DNA of 64,000 nt from Schistosoma haematobium (lineage: Eukaryota > Platyhelminthes > Trematoda > Strigeidida > Schistosomatidae), in NCBI RefSeq assembly GCF_000699445.3, contig NC_067202.1:15839924-15903923 (forward strand), read 5' to 3'. The notes under the pieces are model-generated. The model was not told the origin of the DNA. It made no database searches and was given only the letters and a program-made list of their open reading frames with translations. How positions within the stretch are numbered: position 1 is the stretch's first letter; each line of letters begins with the position of its first letter. The translations under genes and the position numbers were made by a program. Below, in pieces: positions 11,901-27,300 of the stretch.

Positions 11901-14900
11901 AACGGTGTTGTTTACGAAATTGAGAGGACGAAAAGCGAATGTCTGGAGCTTAAACCGAGTTGCTGGACATGGACAGTCCATCTAGGGGAGTCGGAAAACC
12001 CTCATTCCAAACCAATGGTGAACATGGGCTCCAGTATCTTGAAGGAACAAGTGGCATATGAACCAATTGTTGGTCACTGGCTACCATGGGACTGCATCTC
12101 CTTATGTTGCTCCACTGTTTTGTGGATCAGACCTTCATATCGAAGGCTCGGGGTGTGGCCCCCTAAGAAAACCACCTGTTTCGGTTTGAGCACCCGGTCA
12201 GTAACACAACCCACACACAAATCTATTCGATGCCCCTTTGTATCAATATCTATGCGATAAAATAAATAAATACACTTCTTCAGAGTAAATAAATAACCGA
12301 ATTTAAATTAACACTGTTGAATTCACAAGTTGATCTAAGTTAAACCATCATTGAAATCCTGAAAGCATTAGACTGTTGTTTCGTCCTAGTATGGAACTTG
12401 TGTAAATTTAAATTCGGTTATTCATTTACACTGAAGAAGTGGCTTACATTAAGTCACGAAACGTTAGAAATATAATTTTTCTATTCATTGGGATATAACA
12501 AAAAATATAATATGGATTAATAACTATCAAGTTCAACTTTGGCAATGATACCAATACATTTTACAATATTGTAAAGATTAATCAATTAATAAGATATAAG
12601 ATGGACAAAGATTTGAAAACCACTACACGAAAATAAAACTGAACACAGTCAGTCAGTCAGTCCGTATCAAGTTCTACGTTGTTACAATATTATAAAATGT
12701 ATTGGTATCATTGCCAAAGTTGAACTGAACACAAAAAAAGAGAAAAGAAAACAGACATTTGTACTAAGTCAACACTAGTAATTATATAAACAATCAACTT
12801 ATACGAACACTTAGATGCAATAATTAAAAAAAAACAAATATTACGCAATATCATTCCAAATTCATATATATATATATATATATGCACACACTGTTTTAGA
12901 GAATACGATGGAAACCATTCTTGGTAAACAAAGGTTATACAAGGTTATCGAAAATTATTCACATAAAACTGTTTGTTTATTTAATTACCACAGAGTGGGT
13001 GGGTGGGTGTGTAGGGGTAGGGGTAGGAGTGGAGGTGAGCGGATGTATGAGCAACACGTACAAACAGATCGATTGATTTACAATATATTAAAAAAAGAAC
13101 AAAAGCACTGAACTTGATAATTATCAATTCTGATTATTAACTAATGAATAATAGTGTGTATCACATAGTAAAACATTGTACTCAGGAATTAAGATGAAAT
13201 GAACACTGACAAATAGATAAACAAATAGACATACATATATATACACTTGTGTGTAACCTTTAAAATATGATATACATAGAATAAACTTTATGGATTTGTT
13301 GAATAATTACCATTTAAAATAGGACAAGAAGTTAAACATGTTGAATGGATTAATATGAATACACATGATTCATGTAGTACAACAGTGTCAAGAAAATAGT
13401 AAGTTAGATTGCTTACGTAATTAGACTAATATATAAATATATATATAGCAGTTAAGCACTTGGTGTAAAATTCACAGTGAACTGGTGCCATAGTTTCCTA
13501 CATTCGGTCGCTGACATTGTGTATTATATCTGTGTGCACTATTAGGAGTCATGATTAATTGGTGAAACTATAATTTATGGACGACCTTTGTGCGACTCTA
13601 AAATGATCTTGAGAATGCACACCTACTTACTAGGGCTAAATGAGGTTTATAAAGCAATGCGAGGAATTGGAATTATGACATACAGTTGAAGTTTAGGGTT
13701 AGAAAATAGATTTAGGGTTCTCATCATCTGCATACAACCATTGCCAGGGAAATCCTACTCACTGCCTCTTTTCACCACGGGTGTTGTTTACGAATTTGAG
13801 AGGACGAAAAGCGAATTTCCAGCGTTTCAACCGGGTTCGTGGACACGAAGAGTCCATCTCAGTCAGTCAGTAACAAAATAGAACTTCGTACGTACGTACA
13901 TCAGTTCGAGTTACCATATCACATTAGCACAGAGATGCAGTTGTCGATCCAAAACCCGTAGTGGTAAAGGTAGTACAAGTATAAGCAGTAATCGGAGACA
14001 TTAGGGTTTTACGATGTTATTCAAGGAGTATAATCCAGTGAGAGTCCATCTAGGGAGTTTGGAAAACTCTGATTCAAAACCAAATGGTGTGTGAACCAAT
14101 TATTGGTCACCGGCTATCATGGGACTGCATCTCCTTACGTTGATCCACTGCCTTGTGGATCAGACCTATAGGTCGAAGGTTCCGGGTGTGAATCCCTAAG
14201 AAAACCATCTGCTCCGGTTTAGGAACCCAGACAGTATTCCAGCCCTCACACAAATCAAATGATTGATGTGACACATATATTTTTGGTACCTCGTTGTACC
14301 AGTGCTTATGCGTTTAAATAAATAAAATAAATGAACCCCCTATAATACTAATTAGTCCATGTTCTTGAGATGAAATACAATTCCACCAACAAAAAAAAAC
14401 ATTAGAGCGAAATTTAGAAACGAACACAGTCGAACACTGACTTTGTTGTGCATCATCAATCAGAAATAGGTGAATACTTGATAATATGAAAACTTTTTTT
14501 TAAAAAACCACTGAAGTTTAGTGAGATCGGATCAGATATTTAGTAAGGGTGGAACTCAGAGCTATTCTTCAGAGAATTGTTTTCTTTTCTTTATTTATTG
14601 TGACAATACAGTACAATAATTCAAGGAAAAGCCTGTTTACTCTATTTGTCTCCTTATTAAACACCATGAGATATAAGGTGCTTACGAAGCAATAAACACC
14701 AGGATTCTGAGGTTACTGAATCATTGGGTACGGTGAAAGATCATTAGCTTTAAGAGGCATGTAGTGAACTATAAAATCAACTTAGACTAATCATAATAAT
14801 CTAACAAATGAAATATTCATTTACAGCACTAAATTCATACAGCTAGTAGAAATATTGAATAATAACTAATTCTCTTTAAACAAACGACTGATTACTCACC

Positions 14901-15076
14901 ATTTACTCAGATTACATTTACAAAGTACTATATGGATAAACACAAGTAATTTTTTTTTCTTTCAGTTTTGTATTATAAAAACAAAACAATTGAATAATCA
15001 TTAGTAGTCTAGAGAGTAGTATTTCACAATTAAATGAATAGATTAACCAATGTAAAATGTTACTGCATAATTAAAC

Positions 15077-15142
<66 letters not shown>

Positions 15143-18100
15143 ACCTCTATCTCGATATCTCGAATGTCAAGAGGGTAACATCATAATTACATACAGTCTT
15201 ATATGTGATAAGATTAATGAGTGGTATAATTTCAATCAGAATCATTCAAGACAGTGATATAATTTGTTTTACTAAGAGTTAATGCGATCGATAAATAGGA
15301 AAATACAATACAACTGGTAGATAATGAAAATCCTATATGGAATTTTTATAGAAGCTACTTTAACACTGATAGGATACATTAAATTACATATAATGAATAA
15401 TGAACGATTTATATGTGTAAATGATTTACCTAGTCTATACTAGATGCTCGATCAGCACTATTATATCAGGGGCTCGAATAAAAAACAAGTGGTTCTACTG
15501 ACCAGTACATGTATTCGCCAACAATCAAGTATAAGAATAGGGATAAAGAAATATATAGATGACGTACCAAATACTTAACAGACTATCTATCAGTCTGTGT
15601 CTAGGTCCTGTAGGAATCCCTTGGTTGAGGTCCGAGAGATGGTGTAACACAGTAGCTAATGAGATTATCAGATATGGCTCAGAATAGAAGCCAGTGGCGA
15701 TCCTGATGTAACCTTCTTTTACTTTCTTCATAAAAAGTGACCGTAACTTCTTCAACTGAGAGAATTCTTTCTAGTTGTACCTTCCTGTTTCCCCCATTAT
15801 TATTACTATTTCACTACCATATACTAATTTGTGGTCGTTACACTTCTCTTTTTTTTCATTTTACACGCACCTTACATCCTTTATCTCTTCCCATTCTCAT
15901 TATTATTGTGTGGCGTAGTATATGTATCTGGTGCCCCCCCCTTGCACCAATATTCATGTATTCAAATAAATAAATAAACAAGGAAAACAATGAATCACAA
16001 TATTTTATTACCCACACAACACCTAATTGATCAGTTTGATTGAGCGACACATTTTACAACCAAATACTCAATAAATCGAGAATATTAACTTGGAAAGTTA
16101 TTCAATTTGTATATTACAATAATACATTGATTAGTTTAAATAATAGAAACATAATAGTATTGAACAAATATCCAACTTGGTGTGAAGAGCTTTAATAGTG
16201 TTCATATCACGATTCTGCTTGGGGGTTACAGTGAGTACATTACAATTTTCGACCATTGAGTTAGTACCCGACAGTTGTCCAGTTGAAGACAAATATAAAT
16301 CTTGACAGTAGCTACCACTTTGACATGATGGTGAAGTTTGCCTATTACAATGACCCAACGGAGTTATATTGACTGCTACAATTGTTTTACTAGTTTCTAC
16401 TACACTAGGCGGGTCAGGTTGAAGTACATTGAGGCTAAAAGCCATAAAATTAAGTTTCGGAGGTGAAATTTTACTGCTAACTGTACTGAAGTGATATAAA
16501 AAAGGTATTTCCTTCAGACAACTGGCATTTTAAGAGATGGTATCTCACAACGTAAGAAAGGAGTTGGAACATTTCGATCCTAATAATAGCAGACGTGACC
16601 TTAATCACACAGATTTACGTCTCCAGTAGTAGGGCCTAAAAGTTAAAGAACTAATACATTAAGAACTGAGAAAAAAATACTATTTGAGATCGACCTCAAA
16701 ACATTGACTGTCGACAACAAATCAACATTTGTCAAAACAAACATAGAGAACAAGCTTACTGATTCAAATCAATTTGTTCTTGATCAGAAAAGGAAAAATA
16801 AACACTGAATAGGATAGAATCAGTTACTTACTTTGGTTGTTCGTCCAGATCCATGAAATGCCCAAGATGCTTTGATAAATCTCACTTCAGCACCAGATAC
16901 GCGCATGTAATACGGTTTCCATGAATAAGATTTATTATCCTTTATTTTTAAGAAATGTAATCATGGGTAAAATAAGACCCGATATAGTTTTGAAATCAAA
17001 AAATGCTCATACTTACAAGAATACTTAATAAACTATCTTTCACATCCAATGAAACAATTCAGTATGCAACTACTCCTAGTTAAAGTATCCGTAACTCTTC
17101 GTCATTAGTGAAGCAATCTCATTCTAAACTTTTTCTTAATATGGATAACTTTACCAGTAAATTTTATACACTCTGGCATAACATATTACAATCTGTCAGT
17201 GAAATAAAACCACTTCTATCATTTATTCACTGCATCGATGCTTAATTCTCGTCTGAAAATGACTTAGATATGTATCCAATTCCAAAAGTGAGATTATGGG
17301 AACTTTAAATGTCGTGGTTTTTAATTACTGAGTAAATACCCATATCTGCTGTTACGTTACATGGTAATACTGACTAATTTTAATCATATAGATATGATTA
17401 AACCCCAGATCACGTAATAACCTGGCACATGTATTGGAGTAGACCTAACTAACATATCGTTGTAATTATTACTTTTGTTGTTCCATGATATGTGATTCCG
17501 TTTTATTTTCTCTCGTTGTAAATGAATATATTCAATCCGTCATGGAACTGGAAGTGACCTTTAACACACCGATCATACATCATCAGAACATCCTTTTAAA
17601 AAATAATCAACGGTTCCCGGATATGTATAACAAGCTGATCATGCCTGTAAAGTGGCATAAATTCTATAATTGTTATTTTCAGAATACTTATATTATGATT
17701 ATTATTAATATTAATCATGCCACCCGTGACTAAACACATCGTACACTTTCTTAGCCTCTAAATCGAATCTATATCATAGAATCAAACTATAATACGTAGA
17801 AAACTTTCATAAAGACAAAATCAACCCTTTCAAAACAAAATTGCTCCACGTACCACTAGAACACATTAACCACAATACACAATACAATCTTTTTTAAAAA
17901 CATCTTGTTCATAGTTGATAATTCAAAGATCCACTAAGTAAACAATGACAAGAACTTAGAGATATGAAAGTATTACATCATTATTCAATTTTCTGACTGA
18001 ATATAAACAGAGTATCGGACGAGATGAAAAAAACTACCCAATTTTTAGTTACTAATTGTAATATTTCCCTAATCATATTACCAGAAAGTACCTTTTATCA

Positions 18101-20273
18101 CACTTGATTTACAATAGATTACCGTAAAGTTTAATTTGTTAATATTCTGTAAACTGTATGTTGTAACATTTCAAGTTGTTCTGTTTCTTTCATATATTTC
18201 ATTTTCTCATAGTTGAAGTATTTCTTTGAATGCGAACTGATGTGATCTACTTCATTATAGAACTTTTTAAGGAATGATAGATAGTAACTAGCAGTGGAAT
18301 CTAAGACACGCGTTTCGTCCTATTTGAGAATAGTCAGCTGTATGTACCTGCATCTCAGAGTCGATGTTTACTCCGGGACTAGAACCCAATACTGTTCGCT
18401 TCAAACGCCATCGCATTCTCCACTTAGCTACTAATTCCTGATAGCCACCTACTTGTGCAATGGGGTGAAGTTTAAATTCACTTGGTGTTGCTTTACTTGA
18501 ATCTTCCCATTGTTATTTTGGACTATGATTGATCAGACTTTTATTGGCATATGTGCATCCTATGCCAAATGCCTCGATACTGTCACTAAGTCATAAACAT
18601 TATAAGCAAAGATGGATGATGGCTAGCAGTGGAATCTAAGAAGCTAATGGTGCTTGGTTCGAGCCCCGTGGCGAATATAAACTCTGAGATGTAGGTACAT
18701 CCAATTGACAAGTCCTAAAGTAAGAACGAGACATGAGTCCTGGATTCCAATGCTAGCCATCATTCATCTTTTCTTAAAAAGGAAATGTTTAATTAGTATA
18801 CACTAAAGTTATCTATCATAATACCAGTAATTAACCATTGGTCAAATATGTATTCAATTCATATACAAATAAATAGAATGTAACATAAGAAAACTTACAG
18901 ATCCACCGATAGCAAGAATTTTGCAAAAACACTGACGTGACAAAAATGATCCAGACATATCACATAGTATATTCTATGAAATGAAAAAAATAAAAAAAAA
19001 TAAATTAATAACAACGAAAGAAAAACTTAATAATTTGAAGAGATAAATATGAATATGATTAAAGAGGGTAATTAGTATTTCACATTGTATATCATTCCCT
19101 GGATAGAATATTGAAAAAGTTAAAGTAAATTAGGTGTAGTTCTATGATTTATTTTTTAGATATCTACTAATCATTCATAATTAATGTGAATTGACCCAAA
19201 TTGCTAACATCATTAAATCAACATAGTAAGATAGAATTAGAATAATGAGAAGTAAACAATTTGAAATTAGTGAGTCAATCAACGACGTACAACTTCGTTC
19301 GTACGTACATCAATTCGAGTTGCCATACAACATTAGCACAGAGATACAATTATCGATTCAAATCCCAAAGTGGTAGAGTTAGTAAAAGTATAACCAGTAA
19401 TCGGAAACAATAGGGTTCGGAAATGTTATTCAAAGAGTATTACCCAGTGAAATAAATTTGGGAAGAGGAAAAAAAGGACATGAAGAATTCAGAAGATTAG
19501 AATTTGGGAGAACACAAATAGTGGATGCACCTGCGCGATTGTAAACGATTTTGAGCCATGTCATTCAAGGTCTCTAACCATCGGTTGCTTTCATCTCGCG
19601 GATAACAACCAGGTAGTCTACACCTACCAACATGGCTTAGTCCATTTGTCCGTGACTTCATGGATTTGTGCCATGTTTTGGTCTGGCCGCCTCTAGATTT
19701 CATCCATCCTACTCTTACACCATGAAACATTGCACATTGGGGCAGTCGGTGGTTATAAGAAACAGTAAATGGATGAACCAGTTAAAGAATATCCGTTATA
19801 AATAGATAAGTTATGGGGAAGAAAACAACGATGATAATAATATTACACATTGCAGACAAATTTAACTTTGTTAATGAACTTAATTAAGTATTCTATAAAT
19901 TACAAATAAACAATTCTATATAAATTTGTCTTCAGAAACCGAATAAATCTTTTAAGCAGTATCTACATTGTTTTTTTTATAGCTAGGATCACAATTAGGG
20001 GTTTCAGATTACAAGCTTTATTACGAACTAACATCAAAATACATTATCATCAAACTAAAGTTTGCCTTAGGGTTAAATGTTTAAGATAAGATTTAAGCAT
20101 ATTATGTTACACAAAGTCTTAAGAATAACAATTGAAGAATCAATAAGTTTAACACAATCAACTACAACTTTCTCTGCAATAAATCAGCTTATCGCTACTA
20201 TTATTCACAGTACATGAAAGTCGATCGTTGAACAGAAACCTAAAAAAATCACTTCCGCAATGCTGATTAGTTT

Positions 20274-20358
<85 letters not shown>

Positions 20359-21303
20359 CTTTTATCACTTGATCTTGTATTTTGATTTCAAATCATTCAA
20401 AGGTTTATGTCAATGGTTCAATCTCTTGAGTAGCTGATAATCATTCGATCACGAAACGATGTATCATTCCATATCATTTATCGATTAATCAGAAATTGAT
20501 TTTGTTTGTTCAAATCATTTACAATCTACATTATAACATGATTATTTTTTTAAAAAGAAGATCAAAATGGAACATATCAGCGATGTATTCGCAGTAGATT
20601 GGTATTAAGTTTAAAGTATTTAGCTTACTTATTCCACATGATCGTTATAATAGTTAATTAAGATGATTAGATACTTATCATTTTTTATAATGGTACTTAA
20701 ATGTTATTAGATTTGTATGCTTTATGTGACTTAAATTTTTAAATTGTATTTTAGTCAATTATGATGTATTGCATTTTGTTTCTAAGTAAATTTTTTTTTA
20801 AATTGCTTCAATGAGGGGGATCGTGCAGTGTCTATCGAAGGTTGCTATGTATATTTTTTTCTGGATGATAATGAATAACAGTATTATTTGTCATATCGTC
20901 TATCAAGGTGTTCATTGAATTCTAAAATACTTTCAATTTATCATACATTAAACTAAATGTAACTAGATTTTATAATGGAATAATAGTTGACAATGAAATA
21001 GATAAACAATCTCAAGTACTCGATATTTATATATCTTACATTATTAATAATAATAATAATACTTAATGAAATCAACCATGTACATAAGTATATATGTTTC
21101 ATATTAACAATACCGAATTGAGCATAGATTTGTGAAGATTGTTGACTTCTAACTTAGATCGTGAATCGATCAATGGTGATCCAACATTGATCGATTCACG
21201 ATCACAATGCATATTTACTTCTATATAGTTGAAATTTGCAACAAAACAGGTCTTCAAAGTTGGTTGATTGATGAAAACAGAAAACGCATGCTTATTCATA
21301 ACA

Positions 21304-21384
<81 letters not shown>

Positions 21385-24300
21385 TAAACTATGTTAACAT
21401 TGAGATTATGTGTAGCCCCATACAGAAAATCAATACAGAATGAAGTCGCTATAACCGTTATACACATAGTAACTTGTTGTAATTAAGTAGTTTTGAACCA
21501 TAATTGGATGTGTACCGAACACAAAACTGTAAACTTGATTTTTACTGTTGAGGTAAGTTAGAATTAAGTTATTATGAATATTGATAAATGTTTATTGATT
21601 TTCCTTATGGTTGGGGATATGTAATACTAAGTTTAAAGTAGTAGAAATAGTAAGAGTATTAGGAGTCGTAAAAGTGATTATATATACACCATACAACTCG
21701 AAAACGAAGGATAATTTTATGGTATACAAAAAAACATAAGATCGTAGTGCTAATCAACAACTACAGTTTCGCAGAACGAAGAGAAGACGAGGTTGGTCTG
21801 AAAAAAAGGATGTATTTGCTCTATACATTTCGAACCAATTAGTCACACGTATACAAGTCAACACATTTTATAGGAAAATTAATAAAGCTCAGTGAAATGA
21901 AGGTACAGGTAAACAAATAAACAAATGTATAGAGTAAACACAGCATGTTTTCCAAATCAACTCCGTCTTATCATTGTTCTATCGAAATTTATAAAAGGGA
22001 CTAATCGCTCTAACTTCAAGTTTATTTCATTTTCAGACACCTATGCGACATTAACCTACTATAACCGACATTTAGCTATACAATAGTCAAGTTAATAATT
22101 ACATGTATATCAGTCAGTAAGTGATAACGTCGACCTTGATACCTAAATATATCGGTTCAAGTTGCCATACCTTTTTTTGCAAAAACAAATGAGATTTTAA
22201 GCACAATTCCCACAACAGTAGAAGTAGTAACAATATACGAGCTAATTGAAAACACTACACATCGAATATACCATTCGACAAGAAAACATAAATTAGTGAT
22301 CTAAAAACAAAAGAAAACTCATGAACAATTAATTATCTTAGAATTAGCGGGAGAAGAAAAATAACTGATGCACCTGAGTGATTCCAAACGATTTTGAGTC
22401 AAATCATTCAAGATTTCTAATCACTGGTTGCGATGATCACGCGAGCCACAACCAGGTAGTTTACACTCATCAACATCGCTCAGTCCAATTGTTGACGACT
22501 TCACGTTTTCGTTCCCCTGCCCCTAGTTTCCTTCCAGTCTACTTCTACACCCAATAACATCCAATCGAATTGGTAAGTAGAGAATCTACCTGAGGGAGTT
22601 AGAAAACCTTGATTTTAAACCAATAATCTAAATGGAGTACAGACCCATATTTGGTCACTAGCTAATATGACAAGAAATCCCTGACGCCGTTCTACTGACT
22701 TGTGGATTAGACCGATATTGCGTAAGTCAAACCACAAACAACAGACAAAAAAACGTCGATACAAATAAGGATTTATAACTGAAAAAATTTTTAAGTGTGA
22801 TTACTGGAGCTTCTGACAAACTTTCCCATAATAATTAAGATTATTATTATCATTATTATAGGAACAAACTCCACAAAATCGATACGTTTCACTTTATAAC
22901 CTTGAAGTTACAAATAGATAACAACTACAAGTACACACACACACACTGAGACACACGGATATTTTGCGTCAATATAACTAATTGAAGAGGGGCTTTGTGG
23001 ATATCATAGTAATTTAATAGTTGAATTCATGAGTCAATTGAAGTTAGACCACCATGGAAAACATGAAAGTAATAATTGGTTTGTTTTAAGAAACAAATTG
23101 TGATTATTAGAGTAAGAAGTACGGACCAATCAACAATGTGTACGCAAACAATATAGAACAGTAAAATGATAAATTCTAGTGTCTCAAAGTGATAATCAAT
23201 TACTTAATACTTTTATGAGCTATTCAAATAATAAGAACATACAAAAGAGACTGATTAATAAAAGACTTAAACATCAATGGCAAGATTTAAACAACCAATA
23301 CAAGATGCAGCAAACTTCACCCCACTGCACGACCTAGTGGTTATGTGGCCCCCAAAGGCCCTGGTACGGTCGAGAGTGGGGAGAGTTAGCTCTCCCTCAA
23401 CAAATGACCTCACATCGTCACGCTCAAACAACCAATGCAAGGGAATTTTTATTTACTGCTTCTTCAAACTATGGGTGCTATTTGCGAAACTGAGAGGATG
23501 AAAAGCGAATGTCCGGAGCTTTAACCACGTTAGTGGATATGGATAATCCACCTAGGGGAGTTAGAATACCCTGATTCCGAAGCAGTGGTGCACATGGGTT
23601 CCAGTATCCTGTGGGAACAAATGGTGTATGAATCTAATGTTGGTGACCGACTACCATAAGAGTGCATCTCCTGACGTTGCTCCACTTCCTTGTGGATCAG
23701 ACCTTTAGGTCAAACGCTCGGGGTGTGGCTCCCTAAGAAAACCACCTGCTTTTGTCTGGGAACCCAGGAAGTACCACAGCCCACATACTAATCAATTGTA
23801 ACTGCTACTGGAATCATTGTAATTCTGTGGAGCATATGTATTTGATGCCCCTTTGCACCAATATTTATGTGTTAAATAAAAAATATATATAATGGTTATA
23901 TGGACTCAGTAGTAAAGTCAATAACACAAAGAGGTTTTAAGTCAACGATACTGAATTCGAGTCCAGAAGTGAACATCAACTCTAAGATATGGCAAGTACA
24001 TCCAACTAAAGACAAGTCGCAAATAGGACAAGATGCGCTTCTTGGATTCCATCAGTGTTAGCCACAACTATTTATTCAAATGACTGAATGAATTGTTAAT
24101 TTGATAATTTTATGTAATTATATTTCCCTCATGTAAAGATAACAAAACAATAAAACAAAGATTTTTAGATTGACTAATAGTAGTATGATGTCTAATGACA
24201 TGAAACCTAGTCGAATGTTGAAATGATTAACTAGATATATATACACCATATAATAAATTATATAGTAACATTAATGAGCTTTACAATATACTACTATATA

Positions 24301-27300
24301 TTTGTATAACTCTATATTGACTAGTCAATGAATGTTAAGATAAAGCATTTTGTAATAAATAAATAAATATGATAAGTTTAAATAGAAATAATCCTATTCG
24401 GTATTACTATTATTCGTAATTACTAAGAGGTCAAGGTAATATATATACATAGTTTATATTTAATGGAATTCCAAAGTGTGATCAAAATGATCAAAGTCGA
24501 TTATGATAAGATAGAGAAGGCAAAAAAGAACAGATCATTAAGTTAAATTTATATAATGATTTGTCGTCAAGACTATAATTTAAAGACGAACCAATTAGGT
24601 ATAAGATAACAGGTCTCAAATATTGGCGCGAAATTCATTCACTGATTTGGCTAAATAGAATTTTGGAATTATAGCTGATGTCATTTCGTGATAAAAAAAG
24701 CTTAAATCTAATTCCTAACCTTAACCATCAACTGTAAATCATAATTCGATTCCATCACATGAATTTGTAATCCTATTTGGTCCTAGTTATTAGGTGGACA
24801 CTCTCAAGGTCAATCTAGCGTCACTACAAGGTCGTCCATAAATTATAGTCTCAATGATTTTTCTAGAAGTCATTAGGGACAACATGATACTTTCATGTGA
24901 TGAAGTATAATCACACACACGGACGAACGGACGGACAGATGGATGAAGTTATCTTGAAAAACATTATAATATGCTGAGACAAGAGAAATTCAAATGTTTA
25001 GATGTACTTTTATCCCAATCGAAAACTATTACACACTGTTTGAAGTGAAGCAAACTAAAAGTTAGGAAAGTATTCAGAAGAAAAATTAGTGAGGAATATT
25101 GAGAGCGATATTGTTTACGAAGTAGAAAAATATTTATTCTTGAGAGATATGAAAAGAAAGTTAGGTTAGAATTAATTTGAACAATGTAGGAGTGGGACCA
25201 GAAGGTTCGACGAACAATTGCATTAAGCATGTTAAGCACATATGTCTTACGAGAAGTGTTTTATGCGTTAGTTTCGTATTTTTAGGGCTTTATGGACGAC
25301 GAAGACAGAAATCCGTCTGATGAGGTGAGATGTGCTATTATTGTTAGGGTTGAACATTTGTAATTCCTTTCTTGTCGTTGTGAGAAAGCATCAACGTTGC
25401 ATATGCGGATTGTCTAAAGGAAACTACTGATTGTTATTATATGCTCATATAGTCAGTAGTAAGACTGCAACCTCGGACCTTTAGATGTCTTTAATCTCAC
25501 CGTTCTCCAACCAAATTGTGTAGCACGGTTAAACTTAAAGAAACGAATGACCCAGCCAAAAACACTTGATTCGGTTATCACACCAGGCAAGTCTGACCAC
25601 CGCGTGTCAGGAAAGCAGCTACGATTGGAAGCAAGAGAATATGACTGATCCAAGAGCAATCATGCACACAAGTACTTCCACTTGTTTCAATTAGTTTCTA
25701 AGACAAAATATACACTATATCCTATAGTTTCATCTACTCTAATAACAAGAAAAAACTAATTTCATAAACTACCTAATAATTTATGAAAATAAATTATATT
25801 GATATCAACCAATTTGTAGACAAGAAAGCTTAAATAATTTCCTAAACTCAATTGAGAAACAGCTTTCCCATGGAAGTCAAAACAACAGACGTAAACAAAC
25901 ATCTCCGTTAGACAGCGAAAGAAAATCAGAAAGCATTGGATGGCTGTTTCGTCTTAATGTGCCACCCCTCAGTAGTGTGCATTCCACTACAAATCGAATT
26001 CAAGATCCTTAAATCAATAACAATGTGCGCAATAGTGATTAATTCCAACAAGTGACTATCTGAATTCGAGAATCCCGCATGCGAGGCGTTTTAACCAACA
26101 ATCACATTCAAGTAGCCCCTAAAAACTTCAATGGTTGTCTATAACCCAAAAAATACTGTCTTTATATGTACTAAAACGTTATTAACTGAAGGTCTCATCA
26201 CAAGGATGGCTATCAGTATATATCAAGTTACAGAAAGATTCTGTACAGATTACCTAGTGAAAAACATAAACAATCAGCATTTCTTTAAACTAATGAAAAT
26301 TGTTAAACACTGGAGGATACAATACATTATCATACCCTAAATCAAGTTAGCTTAGAATATCATTTCGTGAATCCAAATGATGAAAAACTAGAAAAGACAA
26401 CGAGTTCATTATGGGATTAATTATAGAGCGAAAACGAAACTATAATAAGGAATAATTAAATGACCACTATGTATTCAGGAAAATCTATCTACCAATTGAC
26501 TTACCGATTCTGAACGATGTGATCGTAGACCTGAGCATAAAGCACGAAACTGTAGGCGTTTTTTAGTCGAGTTCACGGCAGTATGATCACGACTCGATTC
26601 CGAACAATGAGAGCTGAAAGTAAAGAAACAAATTCATAACATACGGCTGTCATAATTTTTCAATCTGCACTGAGTACCTTAGTGAAGCGTATAGATTACG
26701 GAACCCACACATTTAAAAAAAATTCAGACTTCTCGAAGCGTATAATAAACTGAATCTACCAATAAATTCTGGTGAACAAAGAATGAAGAAGTGACGCCAT
26801 GAACTAACATCGACTTCACTAAAAGTCGAAAAGCAGAACAGTGTACATCTTATGTTGAACATAAAGCTCACTGCATCAGATTCACTGTGTACATCAATGA
26901 TGCTGTCCAGATATGTGAAGGTCTTCACATCCTCAAAAGCTTCTCCGTCAAGTGCAATTTGAGTGGTGCATGTTGCATTGTATCGGAAAATCTTGCTTTT
27001 CCTTTTGTGTATGTTGAGATCTGCTGCTTTACTAGTTGTCTTCTGCATTTGTTGTTGCGTATGCGATAGAAGAGCCAGATCATCTGCGAAGTCTAGGTCG
27101 TCCAGCAGCATCGTTGCTGTCTAGTCTGTCCTATGCTTCTATTCAGATGTTGAGGTCTTTACAATCCAGTCGATCACCAGGAGAAAGAGAAAAGGTCGGT
27201 CTTCACTTCGAACGAGTCTGTGGGCTGTCCCCCATGCACGAGTCTGCGGTTTAATCCATCATAATAATTCCGTATGATGTTGACTATCTTCTCAAGCACA

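Larger units (their letters stand above)
19790..22100. other. Intron 7 stretch: only microsatellites
   Basis: Apart from the two TA runs listed, AT-rich DNA with no recognised repeat or exon. Confidence 0.5.

Noticed and set aside
16131..16445. A 104-codon minus-strand frame with an acceptor-like site upstream, which looked like another exon of the host gene.
   Set aside because: The plus strand here matches the 5' end of the RTE-like element (45793-46000), so the frame is a shadow of a decayed transposon. Exons 9 and 10 also join in phase without it.
17485..17733. 82-codon plus-strand ORF.
   Set aside because: It lies in the 3' noncoding end of a CR1/jockey-like LINE, and the homologous stretch at 63.2-63.5 kb is not open.
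21099..21467. Long Ile/Tyr ORFs on both strands.
   Set aside because: They are read through a TA microsatellite and have no other coding signal.
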